This document shows, one piece after another, positions 55,603 to 64,000 of a stretch of 64,000 bases of DNA. The stretch comes from Protonemura montana (lineage: Eukaryota > Arthropoda > Insecta > Plecoptera > Nemouridae): contig OX387604.1 in the NCBI GenBank assembly GCA_947568835.1, positions 4,258,001 through 4,322,000 on the forward strand, read 5' to 3'. How positions within the stretch are numbered: position 1 is the stretch's first letter; each line of letters begins with the position of its first letter. The notes beneath the pieces were generated by a model that made no database searches, was not told the DNA's origin, and saw nothing but the letters and a program-made list of their open reading frames with translations. The position numbers and the translations under genes were made by a program.

Positions 55603-55662
55603 ACCGCGAAATAATCGACCGCGAAATAATCGACCGCGAAATAATTGACCGCGTAATAATTT
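55603..55662. repeat. 15-bp tandem repeat, four exact-length units
   Basis: ACCGCGAAATAATCG repeated four times with a few changes in the last two units. It is rich in CpG, at about 365 bases upstream of the DCLRE1A start codon. Confidence 0.93.
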
Positions 55663-57756
55663 CCCAATCTTCTATTTTGTCGAAAAGAAGTGCAATAGGT
55701 AAGCCTTTTTTAATTTCAACATTAATAATTAAAAGTATCACATCAAAATATGTGCGACATGCCGTAGTACTCACCGAGAATGAAGTTTCCTAGTCATCAT
55801 AATCAGTGTTAATTTGTAACGAAAAAGGTGGGTATGCTCTCAATTGAGTTTAGGTGCAATAGTGTGTTTTCATTGGGGGGCAGGGAGGGGGGATGAGGAG
55901 GAAGGAAGCTGTGCCGAAAGGTGAAAAACATTGAAATAATTTCTATACTCTCGCCATGCTTTGTCGGCGCTGCCTGACAAAGGGTAGCGTTGCCTGAGCT
56001 CAACTAAGCTTAGCCTTGCTATCGCTTTGCGTAGTCATAATTATGAGCTAGTGTATTTGGCATTTATTTTTCAGAATGATAAGTTTCTATAAATTTATAT
56101 TCTACGTTCAGCTAAATGCCATTTCAAAATAAAATTTTCAGCAACACGTAAAGTAACATGTGTTTCTTGAATTTAAATGTAGAGTAGATCAAACTTTTCC
56201 CAGAATGAGTGATATGTACACTGTTGCAAGAAAAGACGTCAAGTGGAAAAATTCTAGAAACTAACAGCGCAAGCTGTTCTCTTCTACTCTATACATATAC
56301 TCTACAGTAACAAAGCAAAAGCAAAAGTCCAGCAACAATGGCTTGATGACTAGAGCACAGCAGTCACCCATCCCATTTAAAAAAAGATGGGGACCAGAGC
56401 ACCCCCCAGAACTACCTGTCGATAAGTAATGCCTCTGTAACCTCTGAGTTTCTTGAACGATTTTTCCCCGATTCACTCATCCAAGAGTCAGCCAAACTGA
56501 TTTGTGTTTGTATTGCGAAGCTTCAGACAAGCACATTGTATTTGCCTGCGCTTTAAAAAAAAAAACAATAATAATATCAATATTTATCTCCCCTGCCCAA
56601 AAAAAGGCTTCCAAAAATGGACCCATGTGAACCAAAACTGGTCAGTTTTACCTAAGAACATCTCAAAAGACAGCCAAGTTGACACAGCATATCAAGATTC
56701 TTCCAAAGCCTTTGACTTTCACTCACACATCCTTCTACTAAAATAGTTCTCAGCTACAAAACTTCACTGCAATGTAGTGCACTGGTGTTACAAACTGAAT
56801 GGTAAAATATTTTATATATTTTTTATGATTTTTATGACGATGATGGTTTTATGATAAAATAATATATTTATCCATGGATGAGCAAATAAAATCCAAGTTG
56901 AATGGATAAAATCAGAATATATCACGTGCAGTACAGAATTAATTTCTGTTTCAGTCGTTGCAATGACTTAAAATTACAAAAAAGATCATGATTATGAAAA
57001 AAAAACCTGGATCTAGGGCTAGAACAGGGTTGACTCTACAGATGGCTATAACTATAAGTGTTTGCTTGAGTTGCCTGCTTGGAATAAGGATGTCAGATAA
57101 TACTCGAAGTTTGTTAGCTGCAAATGTAAAGTCTGGGAATAACTTTTCAATTAGATTATGCACCCCTGAAGTGAGTGCAAAGTCAAATATTTAAACATAA
57201 ACAACTGAATCTAAACGGACTTAACAGTCGTTTTGGTTCCCATCAAGTGCATTCGTTCTGGTGCGTTTCGTTCAGCTGGTGCCTTTGGACGTGGTTAGCA
57301 TTCCACTGAACAACCACTAACATTAGTGCTGAAGGGGTGCAGTACTGATTTTAATCCTCCTATCGTATTGACACCCAGACCCGCCTACATGGCACAATGT
57401 GACGTCTTTTAGAGAATTTCATATTAAAACAAAGAACAGCAAGGAATATATATATACCATTGAAATGAAGTTAAAGGTGAGCAGAAATTACTGATAGGTT
57501 ACAACACAGTTTCTTGGGCAGTTGGAGGGAAGGAAAGGTGTTGGCCACATCCTCGAAATCAGCTCCGTAGGTTTGGTTGCAAGGTTCTAGTTACACACTT
57601 TATGAGAAGAGCCAGAACCAGTCTGCAAAAAGCACCTGGATCGTCACAAAGTCCACATTCAGAGGCAAAAATAACCACACACAGAAAATGTACTTCCAAA
57701 GGTTAAGAAATGAGATGGCCCAAAATAGCTTTTTAGGCCTCTTAATTTGACTGTGA

Positions 57757-58137
57757 CAGTGTTTCCCAAACTTTCGACATCTAAGTACGCCTTCTATAAT
57801 TTTCGTAACACCGAGTACCCCTCGTAAAAAAAATTGCAGAAGGGTCGTTTTATGTCAAATCGACACAACAAATGTGAACTTAACCTAATTGAAACCTAAA
57901 AAACTAGGACAGAAAACGACTATTATTTCAAATTTTTTTTGCATTATTCATGAGCAGCAGCTGTCTGAGATGAGTCATTGGAAAGCTGGGAAATTAGGGT
58001 AGTGTCAAGTAACAAAAAATTCATAAAAAAGTAGAAATTCAGTATTTCTGAAATGTGCCTAGAAGTTAGGTGAAGCTCTCCAGAAAAGTGTACAGCGTAC
58101 CCCACGGAGAACGCTTACCACACTTTCGGAAACACTA
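57757..58137. mobile_element. Non-autonomous hAT-type MITE (381 bp)
   Basis: The left end CAGTGTTTCCCAAACTTT and the right end, read inverted as TAGTGTTTCCGAAAGTGT, are hAT-like terminal inverted repeats. The element is flanked by GACTGTGA (57749-57756) and GACTATGA (58138-58145), an 8-base target duplication with one mismatch, as expected for hAT elements. Inside, GTACCCC-type blocks occur near both ends; no transposase. Confidence 0.88.
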
Positions 58138-58639
58138 GACTATGAAATGCCCTACCCTGGGAATTCATGGCTGCACTCCCACAAAACATGATTTATTTGT
58201 ACGTTCTTTCAATTTTAGGAGCTACATGTGATACTACCATAGAATCTTTCACCAAATAAAATAAATAAAATGCAACGAAATCATAAGGTTATCAGAATAA
58301 ATCAATCAATTTAATTATTAATATTTCAGCATCCACACAGCTTTTGAAAACAGAAAAAGTATGCATTGTTATTGGCAAAATAATTCTTGTTCACACAGGT
58401 GCTGAAACTGCAGATAAAGTAGAAAAAAGCCCACCCCTAGCCTGGTGGTTTTAAAAATCAGAAACTTGGAATTGACAGCACACCCTATCTCTATAATTAA
58501 AAGTTCCCAATCATTATTGCAAGAAGTGCATGAACGATAAAACGTTTCGAAGGCTTGACTCCGTCAAGACTGCTATTAGGTCAGACTGAAAATAGTGAAT
58601 ATGTTGATTGGAAAGGTAAAAGGAGAGTACGGAACTTAC

Positions 58640-58750
58640 CGAGCGAGAGTGGCAGGCCGCGATAGAAGGTGATTGATCGTTAATGTTTTGGCTGTTGCCA
58701 TTACTAATAGGGAGAAGAGCATATTGACTGTTGTCCCTACCTGTTCCATA
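58640..58750 (-). other. Isolated exon-like stretch
   Basis: 37 open codons on the minus strand between a good acceptor (CCCCACAG) and a good donor (GTAAGT), phase 0 at both sides, Asn/Ser/Gln-rich. I could not join it with confidence to any gene. It may be an alternative exon of the small gene at 59327-60331. Confidence 0.25.
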
Positions 58751-59326
58751 CTGTGGGGTAGAGGTGAGGCAGGAGTGGGTGGAATGAAAATAGGCTGGGA
58801 GAGGGGGTAATAATTCACATTACAAATCAACAGATTGCAAATAGTTAGCCAAACAAATAAAAAAAAAACTTGAGGAACCAAGAACAGGAAAAGTCTGGTT
58901 GTCATAGAAATTCTGAATTCTTGTAGGATGGTGTGGGAAGCCATTTGGGACACAAACAGAAGGATTTGTAGGAAGTTAAAAATGAGAAAATAGGCTCAGT
59001 GGATTCTTCATAAATTTTAATAATTGAACTTCCAGCTTGTTTTCACAACTTCAAGGCAGCAGCTTCACCATTATTTGTTACGATAGTTGAAAATCTGCGG
59101 CCAGCTAATGAATTTATGGCCTAAAAATAAGGATGAGCTCAAATTCCAGCTCTGACCTCACAAAAAAGGTTAGGGTTAGTGCATAATAATTGGTGTGATG
59201 TGATAACGAGAGATATTTTAAAGGTACGTAAAACAGCACAGTCCACTGGAAACTAATTTTAATTGGAAAAACTAACAAAACAACGCAATTTGAATTTGTT
59301 AATTTCACTGCTTGAACCTTCTTCAT

Positions 59327-60331
59327 TCATTTCTTTGGTTCCCCACGGTTCTGATCGAGGGCTATGGCGTTATGCCAACCTCCAATCAACAAGGACGGCT
59401 TCCCACGGCACAAGGACGCCAACCTGAAAATAGATCAACAGAAATTACTCACAGCAAAAATGAAGAGAATACAAAAATTTACATAAATTGAAAGCTTCCA
59501 AACGCAGTTTTAAGTGGATCAATTGACGAAAATCTTGCCACTACTGAAATGTAATTCATGAGTTGGTAGCAACGCAGGAAGCAGTATTTGTGCTGGCATC
59601 TTCTGTCACAGGCTAGTCTAAGTTGAAAACCACTTTCAACACCAGTGTCAGCACCTGACCCAGGTTCTTTAACTGGATGGCTTTTCCTTCCAAAGGGTTT
59701 TATGCTCCAAGGAAGCAAATATTGCTATACCCCCCGAAATCTTACCTAGCAATGAAAAGAAGCCGGAGCAAGTCTTGAACGACAAACATTGGATTGTCCT
59801 TTTGAAGCTGCACAAAGGTCTCTTCGATGGTCTGAAACATTAAACAAAGAGTGTTGTTTACAGTGCCTTAAAACCCAAGGTAACTAAACTGCTGAGGAGT
59901 GGACATTTTTAATCTGAGAAAGCACCGGGTTGCTAGTTAAGTCAGAGTCACAGCACTATGTTAACCATTCTATAGCCTTAAACACTTGGTACTGATCATC
60001 AATGGTGCTTGCCGCTGTCCCTTTCAAATAAATATTTACGATTCAAAATATCAATAAATATTTTAAAATCGTTGAGGTTACGTGGACTAGAGTAGTCGTC
60101 AGGAGTAATGTTATGGAACATGATGATTTGTTCCTAGATGGGAAAATGCAACTGATCATTTCCTCAAAACCTTATTTCACATTCAATTTAAATTTACTTT
60201 CTTTTTATTTAATTAAATATTTGATCAAAGCGTGAGAAAAAGAATGAAAGCAAATCACTCTGCATCATGCAAAAGTAAAATTTGATTACCTTGGGGTCAG
60301 TTGCGTTGTCACCACAGCACACATCTCGCAT
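59327..60331 (-). CDS. Hypothetical small protein, three exons
   Basis: Exons in transcript order: 60331-60290 (ATG, 14 codons), 59831-59746, 59423-59327 (TGA). Phases agree and give 74 aa. Splice signals are good (GTAATC/TTTCAG, GTAAGA/TTTTCAG). An in-frame TAG 24 bases before the ATG and an acceptor at 60382 suggest the first coding exon has a 5' UTR exon before it. The middle exon would form an amphipathic helix ending FVVQDLLRLLFIAR. I recognise no family. The 3' end is unsure: the exon at 58640-58750 may belong to the same transcript. Confidence 0.35.
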
Positions 60332-61544
60332 GCTGCGGCTTGTAGAAGACTAGCTTATTCCTCGGTTCGGCTAGAAGTTACCTGTCAGGCAGAAAAAAGT
60401 TAAAATCTAACATATTTACTGGCTACTGCAAAGTTGGTTACTGGCTCCCGGCTGTTATAAGTTAATACACAGCTTCGTTACCACGTTGATAGCGCTCAGC
60501 CTCTGTGTGGGTGGCATATCATCTCTTAATTCTTAGATGACATTTTGCACGGAATATTGTGGGAGCCGAAAGAGCGTGATGAAAGCTGCCTCTGTCATTC
60601 CATCAAATATCACTGCGTTTTCACGCAGTGTCCTTCTCCGTAAACGCATTTGCTGATGGAGTTGGTGCACTATATTGGAGGCGAATCACTTCCAAGAAAT
60701 TCCACGAATCTTTCACTGTGGAGGCAGGGAGATTGTATCTGATTGGAGAGCAACCTGGAATGGTAATAACAAGGAGATTTAAATCAGAGCCGTCAATTAT
60801 TTTAGTACAAACTGTCCTAATGTATTCTGTACATTTCCATTCTGTGAAGTAATCATCATTACGCTAAAGGTATAAATTAAATAAAGGTATTTATTTAAAT
60901 TGAACTTGAAAAACAGTATATTGTCTGTTTTTGACGTCTCGCCCGGCACCACGAGCACGCGCTATCAAATCCTAGAGTAAAGACCCCTATCCATATTCTA
61001 TGAACAATAGTAACAATCATATCGCTAGCGCGAACGGCACAATAGCCCCTTTTTATGCGGCTACCCGCTCTACTCTGGAAAATGTGACCACGTGACCCAC
61101 ATACCAAATGTTGGGTCAGCTGTAAATGTCCTTGATGAAGACGGGGAGGAGTTGTCGAGGTCGAGGAGCATTCGCCATGTGTTAGATTCATGGCAAATGT
61201 GTCAGTGTGTGCGGTGCACTTGCATTTCCAAAGCGGCTGTTGTTGCGCTCAATAAACAAAACTTCTTATTGGGGACTGTCATACTAAATAAAGAACTAAA
61301 GGTTTGGGCCCCTTACTTAACATCACGGGCAATTTTATGTGCCTCAAAAAGTACGAAATGTCACTCAAACAGTGTGGTTATGCAGCTGCTCCGACATGCA
61401 CGACATTCTAAGGTAAATACATGATTATTTTATTTTACAGAAGAAACAAGCCCCCCCTCCACCCAAATTAATGACCGCACTTATTGCGGCCCCTCTGAGG
61501 AAAACAATAACAAGCTGCCACTGCATGAGATGGAAACAGAGGTG

Positions 61545-61945
61545 CAATAAAAGTTAGTATCACCAAACGGTTTGGTGTGTTGGAAACACCGGTTCTCATG
61601 AGGTATTGGATGGGAGACCATCATACACATGACCAGTTCTGTTTGGGAGAGAGGTTGGAGGGATGCAAGTTAGTACAGTAACTTCGTTCGCCTTGCTTAT
61701 CAACCTCACGACGGCATGGATTTGAAGAGGAATCCTGCCGTTCGAGATGTACTGTCCTTGGAAAGGGACGTTAAGCCGGTGGTCCCCTTGGTGCTCTTCG
61801 AAAGGAGTAGGCTACGTGCCAGCACCGGGTTTCCCCTTCTCCCTTCTAGGCTAGGTCATCATCATCCTCATCATCAACCTCTTATTCACCGATGCCATTA
61901 GACCAGTAGTGCAAGGCCAGTTGTTAATACAGCGCGTCGTTAAAC
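61545..61945 (+). mobile_element. 5S-derived SINE, copy A
   Basis: Plus-strand copy. Near its start GGAAACACCGGTTCTCATGAG is followed by TTGGATGGGAGACC, the last part of the 5S rRNA internal promoter region; about 35 bases of the 5S middle part (seen in copy C) are missing. The body contains GACGTTAAGCCGGTGGTCCC and CACCGGGTTTCCCC, and the 3' end is rich in CATCATCAT-type triplets. Confidence 0.85.
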
Positions 61946-62039
61946 ACCAAAAATCAATCAAAGTTAGCATCACAGGAGAGTACATAACCTGGTGCAATCA
62001 TACTTCTGATAAATAAATATTTATTTGAGATTCCAAGAG

Positions 62040-63935
62040 CATTTGCAATCTAAATCTTCTTGTGAATTGTCATTAACCAATGAAGGCATCAAGATTGCAT
62101 TTAATCTGGCATCAATTAAGTAAGCCACCAGTCATTCTTCATATTTGATCTGTCTATACCTATGCCTTCCTCCTGCTTCAAACTTTTTTTTTTTTTTTAA
62201 TTTAATGTCAGCAATATGTCAGGTGGGGAGGCATACTTCATGCACAAGGTACTAATTAGTTAACCAATTGCCTGCACCCTTCATGTATAGTTAAAAAATT
62301 TATTGCAGAATCCCAAAGATCACAAATTACCGCTGCATTATCATGAAAGATTGCATAACCATATCATAAAAATACCATATTGCTCTCATATTCATAAAAA
62401 TTAAAATGTAGTTTTGATTCAAAGATTGTATGCAATTAAATTCTCTGTGGGTTGTCTTTTACCAGTGGAGCTGTGTGGATTGCATTTAATCTGGCATCAA
62501 TAGATTGAGCATCCTGACATTGTTTGAACAGGAGCTGTCTATATATGCGTTCATTCTAATAAAAACATTACAATATTTTCTAATTCTTTATCAGCTTCAA
62601 ATTCTAAACAAGGATAATTACATTTAAGCAGATTACATACCTTGCAATATTGTCAATATTGTGGTTGAGTGTTAAGGGCAAGAAAGGTCAACAGTAGCTG
62701 TAATGATGTAAAACAGGTCCGTGCTGTTCCATCCAACATGCTGGGACAATGGGCAGATTTTTCTAAAATGCAAAAATGTTTCAGTTCTTGGTTTGGTTCC
62801 ATATTAAATTTAACAGGGATGAAACAATCTTCAAAAAAAAGGAATTCAAACATTTAAAACTGCTTCTAGCCACCACAATCTTGTCCAGTTGAATATGCAA
62901 CCAGAGATTGTAAACAATATCTAAGCCTCTAAAAAGCAGCACCTGCAGATGCATCTTTACCTGACAGCTATACTGGATGTTGTTAAACTGACACTGTAAA
63001 ATATCCTAAAGAATATCTTTTAAGGCATCTGCTACATTTCTGCAGCTTTAGAGCACGCTACAGTAAGATCTAAACAGAGTTGTGATCATGCGATTAATAA
63101 ATAACTAGATCTTCCGAGTACTCCTTATGTGTTATCTAACCAGGGCAGTCACTTAGATTGCATTATTTTTGGCATAATATGATTACGCAACCCAAAATTT
63201 TTCGAACGGGATCACACCGTATTTGCCGCTGTTCTGCATTAAGTTTTTTTTTTATCAAGGCTACATGTTATGCATGTACGCTCCAAGACAGTCCAGAAAA
63301 TGAACTGAATATTTAATCATGTATCAAAAAAAAACCATTAAGTATTATCAGGGTTCCACATACACAGCAGGCCTGTAGTGAAGCTCTAGAAGCAAGTTTG
63401 TGAAGTCACGTGGCCCCAATGTGTTGGTGAAACGAATCTGCATTATCGGTCCAGTAAGCCGGGAAACAGAACTGGTTTTCCTAAAAGCAAAAAAAGAACA
63501 GTCCTCAGTAAAAGTTTGCTAATAAACCTAACAGAAATGAAAAATCACGAAAGGATAAATATTTTAGACTTAAAACTGCTTGTTACCGACAAAGACTTTG
63601 TAAGCAAAATATATCCTTCAAAGATTTACCATCTTTGAAGGGAGGGAAATTGCAGATAATTTAGCATCAAATTGCTGGGCTGCCTGACATGGTAATGAGC
63701 AGGAGCTGTCAATCTGTGCCCTCTCTTGTAACAGGTACACACTTTTGTGCTTTACAGTTTTCTGCGATCATGTTAATAATTAAGAAAGATATTCCCATTA
63801 TTCACAACATGTCTGCAACAAATCTCTCCAGTAGGTTGTCTTGAACCAATGGAGCCCCTTGGATTGCAATTAATGTGGCAAAAAAAAATGTAACCCGCCA
63901 TTGTTTGAACAGGAGACAGTTTATATTTGCTCTCT
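62040..63935. repeat. Diverged local repeat family, at least four copies
   Basis: Related blocks at about 62045-62170, 62430-62560, 63650-63720 (partial) and 63805-63930 share GGTTGTCTT--ACCA-TGGAGC, GATTGCA-TTAAT-TGGCA and GTTTGAACAGGAG. Spacing is irregular (0.2-1.2 kb). The family continues to the end of the window and probably beyond. Confidence 0.75.
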
Positions 63936-64000
63936 TTCTGAAAACAGATCACCTCCACTTCCTTGTATGCAAAATGGAAACCTGATTATTATGGTATCTG

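Larger units (their letters stand above)
55239..59326. other. Upstream region of DCLRE1A
   Basis: Holds the probable DCLRE1A promoter and 5' UTR (about 55240-55670), a 15-bp tandem repeat, a hAT-type MITE and one isolated exon-like stretch (58640-58750). On the minus strand 58500-58600 reads like the end of another retroelement (CTTGACGGAGTCAAG then CGAAACG). The rest is AT-rich with no gene seen. Confidence 0.45.
60332..64000. other. Right flank: SINE and diverged repeats, no confident gene
   Basis: No multi-exon gene could be built. The stretch holds SINE copy A and a set of diverged repeats from about 62040 to the window end. A GC-richer area near 60940-61140 could be a promoter, with no supported gene attached. 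Confidence 0.4.

Noticed and set aside
55509..55793. + strand open frame with repeated REIID-type units
   Set aside because: It is the 15-bp repeat read as protein, upstream of DCLRE1A, with no further support.
58500..58600. Minus-strand CTTGACGGAGTCAAG followed by CGAAACG, recalling Penelope or LINE ends
   Set aside because: The hammerhead core CUGANGA is not present and no coding remnant lies beside it.
60628..60852. + strand 74-codon open frame
   Set aside because: No recognisable domain, no splice context, and it overlaps no repeat or gene evidence.
61092..61424. + strand 110-codon open frame ending near a donor-like GTAAAT
   Set aside because: No acceptor or partner exon and no family resemblance.

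Overview
This is a eukaryotic window, almost certainly from an arthropod. Genes are split into many short exons with GT-AG introns. The DNA is AT-rich by eye, and transposon remains fill the spaces. A ZAD plus C2H2 zinc-finger gene points to arthropods, most likely an insect; the species is not identified. I read four protein-coding genes by joining exons. Every junction keeps phase and every total length is a multiple of three.

Left part (+ strand): a ZAD/six-finger C2H2 gene (2641-7922, 7 exons, 380 aa), then nicotinate phosphoribosyltransferase NAPRT (13627-25020, 13 exons, 560 aa). Centre (- strand): an unrecognised acidic protein with an AT-hook and one C2H2 finger (27147-42456, 11 exons, 1136 aa). 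Its 8.8-kb first intron holds a decayed Gypsy-type LTR retrotransposon carrying a well-preserved 43-codon piece of beta-tubulin, and an interrupted 5S-rRNA-derived SINE. Right part (- strand): DCLRE1A/SNM1A DNA-crosslink-repair nuclease (45968-55238, 9 exons, 649 aa), whose introns hold Penelope-like remnants, a large palindrome and a SINE. Then comes a weakly supported three-exon small gene (59327-60331).

Mobile DNA: a Gypsy relic, three copies of a 5S-derived SINE, tRNA-like SINE pieces, a hAT-type MITE with a near-perfect 8-bp target duplication, a Penelope GIY-YIG fragment with two hammerhead-like motifs, and many short tandem repeats.

The genes show no operon-like linkage. NAPRT (NAD salvage) and SNM1A (crosslink repair) are independent housekeeping functions. 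The most unusual points are the tubulin fragment inside the retroelement, the chain of small phase-0 exons made by tandem exon-intron duplication at the 3' end of the AT-hook gene, and the interrupted 5S SINE. No database search was possible. Gene identities for NAPRT and SNM1A rest on clear family motifs along the whole protein; the others rest on domain motifs or on splice logic only.
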